A stretch of 64,000 nucleotides of DNA. Source: Candidatus Hydrogenedentota bacterium. Its GTDB lineage: Bacteria; Hydrogenedentota; Hydrogenedentia; Hydrogenedentales; JAEUWI01. Positions within the stretch are counted from its first letter, which is position 1, and every line of letters begins with the position of its first letter. The translations under genes were made by a program, and so were the position numbers. The notes under the pieces are model-generated. The model did no database searches, was not told the DNA's origin, and worked only from the letters and a program-made list of their open reading frames with translations. Shown here one piece after another: positions 43,349 through 51,807 of the stretch. The stretch covers positions 1 through 64,000 of the forward strand of contig JAEUWI010000041.1 of the NCBI GenBank assembly GCA_016791475.1, read 5' to 3'.

Positions 43349-43553
43349 GAATTGGAAACCTCACTGGAATTCAGGAACTGTGATTGTAGCCACCGGGCGG
43401 TGGCAAAGCTTCGGGCCGCCCGCGCAACCCGGGCGGGTTCCGCCGTGGCAGCTTACGTATTTTTCAGGAAAAGCACCACAAGTGTCAACTAAAGATCCCG
43501 TGAAATCCCGATTTTTCGGCCCGCGTGATCCACTTTGGACCGGGAATCTTGAA

Positions 43554-43583
43554 TTGCACTTTTTGGAAAACATGGTATATACT
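43554..43583 (+). promoter_or_regulatory. Probable gltA promoter
   Basis: TTGCAC (43554-43559), 18-base spacer and TATACT (43578-43583) precede a leader of about 120 bases before gltA. The 363-base nhaA-gltA gap contains no other gene. Confidence 0.55.
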
Positions 43584-43711
43584 TCCCGACTCACAGAGGG
43601 TTGACCTCAAATCGAGGAAGTCACAAGCCCGGAACCGGGCCGTTGGGGTGAATCGCGAATGGCGCCGGGGAGTGTCCATCCGGAAATCCGAATGCAGTAC
43701 GGAGATTACCA

Positions 43712-44977
43712 ATGAGTAGTGCCACGATTATACTCGATGGAAAAAGCAACGACTTCCCGGCCTTTGCGGGCACGGAAAACGAAGTCGCCATCGATTGCAC
43801 CCATTTGCGAAAAGTGACCGGCGCAATCACCTATGACCCCGGTTATGGCAACACGGGATCCTGCAAGAGCGCGATCACTTATATCGACGGTGATAACGGA
43901 ATTCTGCGCTATCGCGGTTATCCGATCGAGGACCTTGCGGGCACACTCCGCTTTTCCCAGGTGGCCTACCTGTTGATCCATGGCGAGCTTCCCAACGAGC
44001 AGCAGTTCAAAGTCTGGCGCGAGGAACTCACGCGGCACAGTCTGGTACACGAGAGTCTGCTGAAATTTTTCGACCACTTCCCCGTCACGGCGCACCCCAT
44101 GAATATCCTGGCGTCGATGATTTCCTCCATGTCTTCCTTTTATCCCTACGACGCCGAAGACGAAGAGCATATTAATCTGAACGTCATGCGTCTTCTCGGG
44201 CAGGTCAAGACGCTGGCGGCGTTCTCCTACAAGAAGTCCGTGGGTCAGGCGGTCATTTATCCGCAGAACAATTTGAGCTATGCCGCGAATTTTCTTCGGA
44301 TGATGTTTGGCCAGCCGACGGAAGAGTATGTAGTGTCTCCCGTGCTGGAACGTGCGCTGGACGCCCTGCTGATTCTTCACGCGGACCACGAGCAGAATTG
44401 CAGCACCTCCACGGTACGGATGGTGGGCAGCAGCCGCGCCAATTTGTACGCCTCCATATCTTCCGGCGTAAACGCCCTTTGGGGCCCCCTCCACGGCGGC
44501 GCCAACCAGGCCGTGCTGGAAATGCTCCAGATGATCCAGGCCGACGGCGGCGACTACAAGAAGTATGTGGAAAAGGCGAAGGATAAGGACGACAGCTTCC
44601 GCCTGATGGGCTTTGGCCACCGGGTCTACAAGAATTTCGATCCGCGCGCCAAGCTGCTTCGCGAAGCCTGCGACGACGTGTTGAAGGAGTTGGGAATCAA
44701 CGATCCGCTCCTCGATATCGCCAAGAACCTCGAAGAGATCGCGCTCAACGACGAGTTCTTCATCGAGCGCAAGCTGTACCCCAACGTGGACTTCTATAGC
44801 GGCATCATCTACCGCGCCATGGGTATCCCCACGGAAATGTTCACGGTGCTGTTCTCGATCGGTCGCATGCCCGGCTGGATCGCGCACTGGCTCGAAATGC
44901 GCAACGACCCCGATTTCCGGATCCATCGCCCGCGCCAGATTTACGTGGGGCCGACCGAGCGACGCTACAAGAAGTAG
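43712..44977 (+). CDS. gltA: Citrate synthase
   Basis: Condenses acetyl-CoA and oxaloacetate, the entry step of the TCA cycle. The 421-residue protein is of the bacterial type II length with an N-terminal beta region (VTYDPGYGNTGSCKSAITYIDG-like), and the catalytic residues in LILHADHEQNCSTSTVR, GPLHGGANQAVLEML, GFGHRVYKNFDPR and NVDFYSGIIYRAMGIP. GGAG lies 7 bases before the ATG. It has its own promoter and a strong terminator, so it is monocistronic. Confidence 0.97.
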   Translation: MSSATIILDGKSNDFPAFAGTENEVAIDCTHLRKVTGAITYDPGYGNTGSCKSAITYIDGDNGILRYRGYPIEDLAGTLRFSQVAYLLIHGELPNEQQFKVWREELTRHSLVHESLLKFFDHFPVTAHPMNILASMISSMSSFYPYDAEDEEHINLNVMRLLGQVKTLAAFSYKKSVGQAVIYPQNNLSYAANFLRMMFGQPTEEYVVSPVLERALDALLILHADHEQNCSTSTVRMVGSSRANLYASISSGVNALWGPLHGGANQAVLEMLQMIQADGGDYKKYVEKAKDKDDSFRLMGFGHRVYKNFDPRAKLLREACDDVLKELGINDPLLDIAKNLEEIALNDEFFIERKLYPNVDFYSGIIYRAMGIPTEMFTVLFSIGRMPGWIAHWLEMRNDPDFRIHRPRQIYVGPTERRYKK

Positions 44978-45041
44978 AGTCGGTCTCTTCCGCTTGATCG
45001 GCCCCCTCAATAGCCGGGCAAGTCTGGTGAAGATTGTTTTG

Positions 45042-45078
45042 GCGCGAGAATCTTATGGGATTCTCGCGCAGTTTTTTT
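45042..45078 (+). terminator. Rho-independent terminator after gltA
   Basis: A perfect 11-bp stem GCGCGAGAATC (45042-45052) / GATTCTCGCGC (45059-45069), 6-base loop, then AG and seven T residues. Confidence 0.92.
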
Positions 45079-45205
45079 CTATCCTGGCCGGAGGCCAGCC
45101 GGTCTCAAACGAATTCTACATGCCGATCAGCGTATCTTTGGCGCATGCGGCTCGATAATTACGCGTTCTTGCTCACGGTCCAGCTTGCCTGTGTGGGACG
45201 AAGGC

Positions 45206-46243
45206 TCAGGTTGTGTCATGTTTCTCGGCCAGATAGACCACAACGCCCGCCAAGTGGGGCAAGTGTTCGTGCAGCACCTCACGAATCCGCCGAACTAGCC
45301 TGCCAGCCTCTTCCACCGACAGCGCGGGGTCAAGGGCAATGCCCACCTCGGCACGGAGCTTGTGTCCGAGCCACCGCGCTTTCACTTCTACAACAGAATC
45401 ATGCTCGATTACGTGTTCCACGGCATGCTTGATGCCCTCGACCGTATCGGGTTCTATCCCATCCAGCGCGCGAATGGTTACAGCGCGCGCCGACTGCCAG
45501 ACGATTCCGAAGATGGCTGCCGAGATGCCCAGCCCGATGAGGGGATCGGCGAGGGGGAAGCCCAGCCAGACCCCCACGGCGCCCGCGAGCACGGCCAGGC
45601 TTGTCCAGCCATCCACCCGGGCGTGGTATCCATCGGCGATAAGGGCCACACTGTTGATCTCGCGGCCTACGCGAATGCGGAACAGGGCCACAGCCTCATT
45701 GCCGATGAACCCGACAATGGATGCCACAACAACCCCGCCGAGGTACTGAATGGGCTGGGGATGGATGAACCTGAGCACGGATTCGTAAGCCGCTACGAGT
45801 GCGCTGAAAAGGATGATCAGGACGATTACGGCGCCCGCGATGTCTTCGACTTTGCCGAGGCCATAGGGAAACCGTGGACTCGGCTTTCGCCGGGCAAAGA
45901 GGAATGCAATCCAGAGGGGCACCGCCGTGACGGCATCGCCGAAATTGTGAATGGTATCCGCCAGAAGCGCCACGCTGCCCGACATCGCCACCACGAACAC
46001 CTGTATCAACGCGGTGACCATGAGGCCAATGAAGGACCATTTGATGGCCCAGATGCCGCGCGACGTGGAAGCGATGGTGGCATCCACGACGCCATGAGAA
46101 TGCCCGTGTCCGTGTCCGTGGTGATGGTGTCCATGATGATGGCGCCCTTGACCATCGTGGTGATGCTTGGCGGAACCGTGCATGCGTCCACCCGCGCCCT
46201 CCGATTGACTTTCCGTCCTTGGGCGGACGCTTCGAATCTTCAT
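45206..46243 (-). CDS. Cation diffusion facilitator (CDF) metal exporter with His-rich N-terminus
   Basis: A 345-residue inner-membrane metal/H+ antiporter. The N-terminus is strongly His-rich (HHHDGQGRHHHGHHHHGHG, residues 27-48), a likely metal-buffering tail. Six transmembrane helices follow; the transport site is His99/Asp103 (HNFGD) in helix 2 and His207/Asp211 (HARVD) in helix 5, then a C-terminal cytoplasmic domain (VVEVKARWLGHKLRAEVGIALD). HxxxD in both helices suggests Zn, Co or Ni rather than Mn. It is the last gene on the minus-strand arm of the metal island, 94 bases after a lipoprotein gene. Confidence 0.92.
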   Translation of the reverse strand: MKIRSVRPRTESQSEGAGGRMHGSAKHHHDGQGRHHHGHHHHGHGHGHSHGVVDATIASTSRGIWAIKWSFIGLMVTALIQVFVVAMSGSVALLADTIHNFGDAVTAVPLWIAFLFARRKPSPRFPYGLGKVEDIAGAVIVLIILFSALVAAYESVLRFIHPQPIQYLGGVVVASIVGFIGNEAVALFRIRVGREINSVALIADGYHARVDGWTSLAVLAGAVGVWLGFPLADPLIGLGISAAIFGIVWQSARAVTIRALDGIEPDTVEGIKHAVEHVIEHDSVVEVKARWLGHKLRAEVGIALDPALSVEEAGRLVRRIREVLHEHLPHLAGVVVYLAEKHDTT

Positions 46244-46337
46244 GGTGACGGATCTTCCTTCGTTCTACGTATCGGCTTAAGACACCCGACGGGCCGGCCG
46301 CCCCGAATAGCGGGGGGGGCGGCGGCCGACGTATTCT

Positions 46338-46766
46338 TTAGCGCAGGGGAACGCTCCCCTTAAGTCGGTCCCCCGCAGGGGTCTCGATTTCGATCCAGAG
46401 GCGCGCGTCCGCAGGGATCGGGCTTGGCATTTCCACGTGACCGTGATGATAGTCGTTTTCAATCTCCGTTTTCACGACAACAACCCCCGAGGCGTCTTCC
46501 GAACCCACCCATTCCCGGATGGCGGCAACCTCACCGCCGGAAACCTTGATATTGAAGTGACCATCCTCAAGCTTTTCTTCGAACATCGGCTGTACGGTGT
46601 AAGGGCCGATAGTCACGGAGGCCAACTCGGTCATTGGAATAGCGGTCGGCGTGGCTGTGGGAGCCGCAGTTTCCGGCTGGGGGGTATTGCCGGCTTCCGG
46701 CTCGGGAGATGCGCCGCACCCGGCCATAAGGACCATTGCCGCGATTACCATACTGGAATTCTTCAT
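46338..46766 (-). CDS. Metal-island lipoprotein, paralogue B
   Basis: A 142-residue lipoprotein: signal MKNSSMVIAAMVLMAGCG with lipobox LMAGC, a Pro/Thr-rich linker, then a ~95-residue beta domain (TIGPYTVQPMFEEKLEDGHF, SGGEVAAIREWVGSEDASG, EIENDYHHGHVEMPSPIPAD, LWIEIETPAGDRLKGSVPLR). The domain is closely similar to that of its upstream neighbour and holds HHGH, a possible metal-binding cluster. ATG 46766 is used; the 10 residues upstream (from 46796) would precede the signal peptide. Probably anchored facing the periplasm in support of metal efflux. No named family was recognised. Confidence 0.75.
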   Translation of the reverse strand: MKNSSMVIAAMVLMAGCGASPEPEAGNTPQPETAAPTATPTAIPMTELASVTIGPYTVQPMFEEKLEDGHFNIKVSGGEVAAIREWVGSEDASGVVVVKTEIENDYHHGHVEMPSPIPADARLWIEIETPAGDRLKGSVPLR

Positions 46767-46820
46767 GGGACAGTCTCCTGGTTGGTATGAAGGCAACGAC
46801 GGAACGTACAGGAAATGGGA

Positions 46821-47267
46821 CTATTTGAGCGCTGTGCTCCCTTTCAGGCGGCCCCCCTCCGGCGTTTCGATTTCCACCCAGAGCCGGGCGTCCGCAGACA
46901 GGGGATCGGGCACTTCGATATGAGCGCAATGGTGGTCAACTTCAAATTCTGCTTTGGTGACAACGGTATCGGTGGCCCCTTCATCGCCGACCCACGCGCG
47001 CACGGTCGCGGGTTCGCCTCCCTTGACATAGAGGTTGAAGTGGCCCTTGGCCAGATCGCCTATGTGCAGAGAATCCACCGTAAAAGGGTCCAGCATGATC
47101 GGAGCGAGCGCCGTCTGCGCCCCGGTTTCGGCGAATTGGTTCTGGGATACCGGAGCGGCCTCCGGCGCCGGGGCGTCGGGGGCCTTGGCATCGGGCCCGG
47201 CCTGAGTGCAGCCGGCCACAGCGCCGAGGATTAGAAGACTCAAAAGGAAAGACGTGCAGCGTTTCAT
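46821..47267 (-). CDS. Metal-island lipoprotein, paralogue A
   Basis: A 148-residue lipoprotein with signal MKRCTSFLLSLLILGAVAGC (lipobox AVAGC), an Ala/Pro linker and the same C-terminal domain as the next gene: DGHFNI/KGHFNL, SGGE/KGGE, WVGSED/WVGDEG, and ADARLWIEIETPAG/ADARLWVEIETPEG align directly. Here the His cluster reads VDHHCAHIEVP. It starts 15 bases after the stop of the truncated RND gene and precedes paralogue B by 54 bases, so the three form one operon with the CDF gene. Role in periplasmic metal handling is inferred from context only. Confidence 0.75.
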   Translation of the reverse strand: MKRCTSFLLSLLILGAVAGCTQAGPDAKAPDAPAPEAAPVSQNQFAETGAQTALAPIMLDPFTVDSLHIGDLAKGHFNLYVKGGEPATVRAWVGDEGATDTVVTKAEFEVDHHCAHIEVPDPLSADARLWVEIETPEGGRLKGSTALK

Positions 47268-48151
47268 GGGTATTCTCCTTGTTCAGGACAGATCGTCCGC
47301 TTTGTCGGTTTCGTTCCTGGATTGAATCGGTTTCTTATGAAAGAGGAGGTAGTAGCCCGCGGGTACCACGACCAGATTGAGCAGGGTGGACGTGACCAGC
47401 CCCCCGAGGACGACGATGGCGAGGGGGGCAAGCAACTCGCTGCCGGGCTCGCCCTTGGCGAGGGCGATGGGAATCAGCCCCAGCACGGCGGTGAGGGCCG
47501 TCATCAGGATCGGGACGAGGCGCTCCAGGGAACCCTGAAGGATGGCGTCCTCAAAGGATTTCCCCTCGACCTCCATCAGGTGACTGTAGTGGTTGACCAG
47601 CAGGATGCCGTTGCGCACCGCAATGCCAAAGAGCGTCACGAAGCCCACCATACTGGCGATGGAAATCACCGGGGCCTTGTAGGCACCGATGCCGAAGAGC
47701 GCGGCGCTATTCAAGAATATGTTACCACTCTCCGACAGGAAAATGGCCACGATACCGCCAATGAGCGCAAGGGGCAGATTCAGCATGACCAGGGCCGCCG
47801 CTTTGGTGGAGTGAAAGGCACTGGAGAGCAAGACCAGAATAACCACGCTGACAAACGCGCCCATGAGGTAAATCGAGCGGCTTGCCGATTGCTGGGCCTC
47901 GAACTGGCCGCCATAGGTCACGGTGTAACCGAACTCCGTAACGATGGGCTCAACTTTGGCCTCCACCTGCTGCACCAGGTCGCCTATGTTGTAGCCCTCG
48001 GCCACGTTGAGCGAAACGACCGCTTTGCGCCGCCCGTTTTCTCGCTGGATGCCCAGGGCCATCAGCTCCGGCCGGATCTCGGCCACCTCGCTCAATTTCA
48101 CGAGTCCACCGCCCTCGCCCAATAGGAGCAAGATTTGGCACCTGAACAAGG

Positions 48152-48181
48152 TTGACATATTGCGAGTCACCTCTGTAATAT
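48152..48181 (+). promoter_or_regulatory. Promoter of the plus-strand czc operon
   Basis: Perfect -35 TTGACA (48152-48157), 18-base spacer, TAATAT (48176-48181). It lies at the junction with the truncated RND gene. Confidence 0.75.
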
Positions 48182-48187
48182 GAGGTG
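48168..48187 (+). promoter_or_regulatory. Candidate metal-responsive operator (CACCTC-N8-GAGGTG)
   Basis: A perfect 6-bp dyad, CACCTC (48168-48173) and GAGGTG (48182-48187), flanks the -10 hexamer. Position and symmetry suit a repressor or a MerR-type activator. No regulator gene is in the window. Confidence 0.55.
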
Positions 48188-48218
48188 TATGACAGGCTCG
48201 GCAGCAACAACCAAATCG

Positions 48219-48653
48219 ATGCTTCACACCCTTTTGACTGCGGTGGGTTTGATTTGCTGTTTATCCGGCCTGATTCTTCAAAGCAGCTGCGTACTCTGTG
48301 TTGGTGACAATGGTCATCTCGAGATCGAGGCTCTTGTTCGGGCGTGCTGTACCCAGCTGGCGGCACCGCGAATGCCAATTGGGGCATACACGACTCAAAT
48401 AGACGCAGCAAACGATAACAACGATCAATGTGGCGGTTGCGTGGACTTTCCTCTAAGCTCCACGCTGGCATTAAAATCTCAGACATCAGTTCGCAACATA
48501 CCGCCCCATTTCGCATCACAGACCTTGGTCGTGTTCGCCTTGCCAGCCAGCGGCATTGCATGCAATGCCGTTCAGCCCTCGCCTCCCCCGGCTGAACTAT
48601 CTCACTCTCGCCTGGCACTGAGATCCCTTCGCGCCACCGTGATCCGTATCTGA
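48219..48653 (+). CDS. Small exported Cys-rich protein heading the czc operon
   Basis: A 144-residue protein from ATG 48219: signal-like hydrophobic helix (MLHTLLTAVGLICCLSGLIL), then SSCVLCVGDNGHLEIE, a CC pair and CGGCVDFPL. Similar unannotated ORFs with CxCVGxDGHxxIE and a C-terminal CxxCxD motif stand upstream of czcCBA operons in other bacteria. The earlier ATG at 48180 overlaps the -10 hexamer and cannot be the start of the promoter-proximal transcript. The ribosome-binding site is weak. Probably exported and metal- or thiol-reactive; function unknown. Confidence 0.6.
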   Translation: MLHTLLTAVGLICCLSGLILQSSCVLCVGDNGHLEIEALVRACCTQLAAPRMPIGAYTTQIDAANDNNDQCGGCVDFPLSSTLALKSQTSVRNIPPHFASQTLVVFALPASGIACNAVQPSPPPAELSHSRLALRSLRATVIRI

Positions 48654-48763
48654 TTTAACCTCCCCGTCTCTCGTGGAACGTCCAGGAGAAGTGCATCTGG
48701 TCACTTCATCTGCCTGGCCGCGATGTTCGCAATGTGTTTTGAACTACGACGGAGAGTTGTATC

Positions 48764-48985
48764 ATGTCAAAGTACTTCCATTCCTTTAGAAGCTCGTGCC
48801 TTGTTGCCGCACTTTTGTTGACATTGAGCGTCGTGGCGCTGGGGTGTGCGCATGCGCCGATTTCATATGCACGCAACACGTTTACACCACGCGTCAATAA
48901 AAACGGCCCGCCGTATACCAAATATCCCCATCTTGGCCGCAATCACTTTACTCGCACGCCCCCCAAATCTAATGGAGGGCGATAA
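48764..48985 (+). CDS. Small putative lipoprotein preceding czcC
   Basis: A 73-residue peptide with Lys/Arg-rich start, hydrophobic helix and a Cys in VVALGCAHAPIS that roughly fits a lipobox; the mature part is short, basic and Gly/Pro/Asn-rich (RVNKNGPPYTKYPHLGRNHF). GGAGAG lies about 9 bases before the ATG, and the stop codon is one base before the czcC start, indicating coupling. No family recognised. It might be a leader peptide or an outer-membrane-associated accessory. Confidence 0.5.
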   Translation: MSKYFHSFRSSCLVAALLLTLSVVALGCAHAPISYARNTFTPRVNKNGPPYTKYPHLGRNHFTRTPPKSNGGR

Positions 48986-48986
48986 A

Positions 48987-50486
48987 ATGTCAAAGTTTCC
49001 ATACTATATTTTGGCGTGCCTCACCTTTTGGGCTGTTCCTGCTTATGTATGTTATGCCGTCGAAGCTGTGTCACAACCAGAGTTGACTGCTTTCAATAAC
49101 CCAACCGGCCCGTTGTCTCTAGCCGATGTCTTGGCCCTTGCGCTCGAACAGCATCCTGACTTGAAGGTGTACTCCTGGGATATCCGAGCCGCCGAAGCAA
49201 GGGAGATTCAGGCGGGGCTGCGCCCCAATCCAGAACTCTCGCTTGATATTGAAGATATCCGGATCGGTGGATCCAATAGCACAAGCGCTTCGTCTCGAAC
49301 GCTGGGCTTTTCGGGCGTTGACGGCCTCTCTGCCGGTATCTCGCGTTCGGAGGAATCTCCGCAAGACTCCGTGTTTGGAGAAACGGAAATTACCCTCGCC
49401 CTCTCCCAACTGGTTGAACTGGGAGGCAAGCGCGCCAAGCGCGTAATAGCGGCGAGCCGCGAACGGGACGTTGTCGCCTGGGACTACGAAGTTGCCCGCG
49501 TGGATGTATTGACAAAGGCGGCCCAAGCGTTCTACGCCGTAGTTGCCGCCCAGGAACACGTAGACTTGTCGAAAACACTGGCCGATCTGGCAAACCAAGC
49601 CCATGCGACCATTCAGACGCTGGTGCAGGCCGGCAAAGTATCGGCAATCGAAGAATCCCGAAGCCAGGTGGAGCTCGGCCAGCTCAGCATCGAGCGTGAT
49701 ACCGCGATCCACGAACTGAATGCGGCGCGTATCGAACTTGCCGGGACGTGGGGGTCGAACGAGCCAAGATTTGACACGGCAATCGGGAGCTTTCCTGAGT
49801 CCTTCGCCCCAATGTCCGCTGAAGATCTAGAGGCATCGATTGACAGGTCTCCCTATATGTCCCGTTGGGTCGCCGAACTGGATCGGCGCGACGCGGTGAT
49901 TGCATTGGAGCGGGCCAACGGTAAGCCGGATCTCACGGTGACTCTTGGTCTACGTAGCTCGGGATCCGGCGGTGCGGATTCAGGTACCAGGGATCTTTCT
50001 AGTGCAGACGGTCTATCGATAACTAGGGGAAGCACCGACTCCGATCGAGATGCACGCGTTGTGCTCGGTTTCTCCCTTCCCTTGCCTCTGTTTAACCGCA
50101 ACCAGGGCTCCATCGCGGAGGCGGAATATCTGGCTCGCAAGGCGTCCGATGAGCGTCGCGCTACCCAAGCGGCCATATCTAACGCCTTGGCGGTGGCCTC
50201 GGAGCGCGCATCGGCGTTCCATGCCGCTTACCTTTCAATGAAAATAACCGTCGTGCCAACGGCGCAAGAGGCCTTCGATGCCGTCCAGGAAGGCTACCTG
50301 GCGGGTAAATTCGGATTGCTGGATGTACTCATCGCACAGCGCGCGCTATTTGACGCGCAGCGCCAAATGACCCAATCACAAGCTTCCTTTCAACAAACCA
50401 TCGTGGAGATCGAGCGCTTCACCGGGATGACCTCGGAACCGGCACAGCCTGTTGAGTTAGTAGAGCCCATGGAGAAAAAACAATGA
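48987..50486 (+). CDS. czcC: CzcC-like outer-membrane efflux channel (TolC superfamily)
   Basis: Outer-membrane trimeric duct of a tripartite metal pump. The 499-residue protein has a signal peptide (SKFPYYILACLTFWAVPAYVCYA) and the paired outer-membrane efflux protein repeats: ALALEQHPDLKVYSWDIRAAEAREIQAGLRPNPELS and later ALERANGKPDLTVTLGLR / GFSLPLPLFNRNQGSIAEAEYLARKA. GGAGGG lies 8 bases before ATG 48987. Its TGA overlaps the czcB ATG (ATGA). Its base composition is lower in GC than its neighbours outside the island, consistent with transfer. The symbol reflects family, not proven metal specificity. Confidence 0.9.
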   Translation: MSKFPYYILACLTFWAVPAYVCYAVEAVSQPELTAFNNPTGPLSLADVLALALEQHPDLKVYSWDIRAAEAREIQAGLRPNPELSLDIEDIRIGGSNSTSASSRTLGFSGVDGLSAGISRSEESPQDSVFGETEITLALSQLVELGGKRAKRVIAASRERDVVAWDYEVARVDVLTKAAQAFYAVVAAQEHVDLSKTLADLANQAHATIQTLVQAGKVSAIEESRSQVELGQLSIERDTAIHELNAARIELAGTWGSNEPRFDTAIGSFPESFAPMSAEDLEASIDRSPYMSRWVAELDRRDAVIALERANGKPDLTVTLGLRSSGSGGADSGTRDLSSADGLSITRGSTDSDRDARVVLGFSLPLPLFNRNQGSIAEAEYLARKASDERRATQAAISNALAVASERASAFHAAYLSMKITVVPTAQEAFDAVQEGYLAGKFGLLDVLIAQRALFDAQRQMTQSQASFQQTIVEIERFTGMTSEPAQPVELVEPMEKKQ

Positions 50487-51793
50487 AAGTACTCAATATT
50501 GTCCTGGTTGCGCTGGTTGTTGTTGTCGGCGGCGGGTTTGCCTACTACTTTTCAACCATGGAGATGCCCGTCGCGGCCACCGAGGAAGGCGAGGCTGGCC
50601 ATGCCGACGAAGCGGGCGAAAAAGAACACGAGCACACCGGCGAGGAAGAACATGCCGAAGAGGGCGAAAAGCACGACGACCATGGGGAAGAACCCCATGA
50701 AGAAGGCGGCACGGATGAGCATGGGGACGAAGATGGTGCCCAACACGCCAAAATCGACGAAGCTACTGCTGAAAAGCATGGCCTCAAGTTCGCCCCCGCT
50801 GTCGGCGGCGTCCTGCAAAACCGTTTGACCTTGCCGGGGGAAATTGCCCTGGACGAAAACAGAGTCGTTCACGTAGTACCCCGCTTGAGTGGCGTGGCAG
50901 AGCAAGTCGCTAAAAACCTGGGTGATATGGTCGCCAAGGGAGACCTGCTGGCAAAAATCAACAGCCGCGAACTTGCCGACTTAAAGAGCGACTACCTGGC
51001 TTCGCTGGAGCGTCGCTCGCTCGCCCAGTCGCGCTTCGCGCGGGAAAAGGAACTTTTCGAGAAGAAAATCTCCCCCGCCGAGGACTTCCTCTCTGCTAAA
51101 CAGGCGTTGGCTGAAGAGGACATCATGATCCGAACGAGCGACCAGAAACTGCAGGCGCTGGGACTTTCAACGGAAGCGATTGCCTCGGTGCGTGACCGCA
51201 GCGACCGCAGCTTGACGGATTATTCTCTCATTTCCCCGCTTGATGGAACGGTGATCGAGAAGCATCTCACAACCGGCGAATTTGTGGAAGCCCAGGCGGA
51301 CGCTTTTGTGATCGCCGATCTCAGCCAGGTTTGGGTCTCCGTAGTGGTCTACGCCGCAGACCTAAAAAATATCCGTGACGGACAACAGGTGATCGTGCGC
51401 TCCGAGGATCTCGGTATTGAGGCCACCGGAGAAGTCGCCTACATAGGGGCCCTCGTTGGAGAACAAACCCGAACAACCAAGGCAACCGTCGAACTGCCCA
51501 ATCCCGAAGGACTGTGGCGGCCCGGCCTCTTTGTGTCGGTGGGAATAACCCAGGATGAATTTTCCGTCCCGATTGCCGTGGCTCTGGATGCCGTTCAATC
51601 CTTGAAGGATGAATCCGTAGTTTTCGTTCGCGAAGGCGATACGATCGAGTCACGCCCCGTTAAGTTGGGCCGCAGCGACGGGAAACAGGCCGAAATTCTC
51701 GAGGGTCTGAATCCCGGTGAAATGTATGTAACAGAGAACAGCTTTCTCGTCAAGGCCGACATCGAAAAAGCTGGCGCGGCGCACGAGCACTAA
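50483..51793 (+). CDS. czcB: CzcB-like periplasmic adaptor (membrane-fusion protein)
   Basis: Adaptor linking the inner-membrane RND pump to the outer-membrane channel. The 436-residue protein has one N-terminal transmembrane helix (VLNIVLVALVVVVGGGFAYYF), then an unusually long His/Glu/Asp-rich segment (residues 33-90, HADEAGEKEHEHTGEEEHAEE and on) that probably binds metal in the periplasm, followed by the barrel-sandwich hybrid and alpha-hairpin (VVPRLSGVAEQVAKNLGDMVAKGDLL, AREKELFEKKISPAED) and beta-barrel domains, ending AAHEH. It overlaps czcC by 4 bases and has GGAG upstream of its ATG. Confidence 0.92.
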   Translation: MKVLNIVLVALVVVVGGGFAYYFSTMEMPVAATEEGEAGHADEAGEKEHEHTGEEEHAEEGEKHDDHGEEPHEEGGTDEHGDEDGAQHAKIDEATAEKHGLKFAPAVGGVLQNRLTLPGEIALDENRVVHVVPRLSGVAEQVAKNLGDMVAKGDLLAKINSRELADLKSDYLASLERRSLAQSRFAREKELFEKKISPAEDFLSAKQALAEEDIMIRTSDQKLQALGLSTEAIASVRDRSDRSLTDYSLISPLDGTVIEKHLTTGEFVEAQADAFVIADLSQVWVSVVVYAADLKNIRDGQQVIVRSEDLGIEATGEVAYIGALVGEQTRTTKATVELPNPEGLWRPGLFVSVGITQDEFSVPIAVALDAVQSLKDESVVFVREGDTIESRPVKLGRSDGKQAEILEGLNPGEMYVTENSFLVKADIEKAGAAHEH

Positions 51794-51807
51794 CGGAGAC
51801 GATGAAC

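Larger units (their letters stand above)
47283..48227 (-). pseudogene. Truncated HME-family RND pump (C-terminal third only)
   Basis: From about 48125 downward the frame encodes the last ~280 residues of a CzcA/CusA-type pump: GGLVKLSEVAEIRPELM, the last periplasmic loop, and transmembrane helices 8-12 (SIYLMGAFVSVVILVLLSSAF, IASMVGFVTLFGIAVRNGILLVNHYSHL, PILMTALTAVLGLIPIALAKGEPGSE). A normal pump has about 1040 residues, so some 700 N-terminal residues are missing. The ~35 residues before GEGGG (MKHRFGCC...) have no pump similarity. The break coincides with the promoter of the divergent czc operon. It differs from the intact pump at 52195-55368, so it is not a fragment of it. It is unlikely to be functional alone. 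Confidence 0.85.

Noticed and set aside
41921-43492. 523-codon plus-strand frame opposite nhaA
   Set aside because: Composition is Arg/Gly/Asp/Gln rich without any family signature, while the complementary frame is a complete NhaA.
45034-45432. 132-codon plus-strand frame downstream of gltA
   Set aside because: It begins inside the gltA terminator and then runs opposite the CDF gene; no protein features.
47950-48618. 222-codon minus-strand frame spanning the RND break point
   Set aside because: It runs opposite the Cys-rich exported protein and then out of frame with the RND remnant; no domain. A frameshifted continuation of the pump was considered, but upstream residues do not resemble RND sequence.
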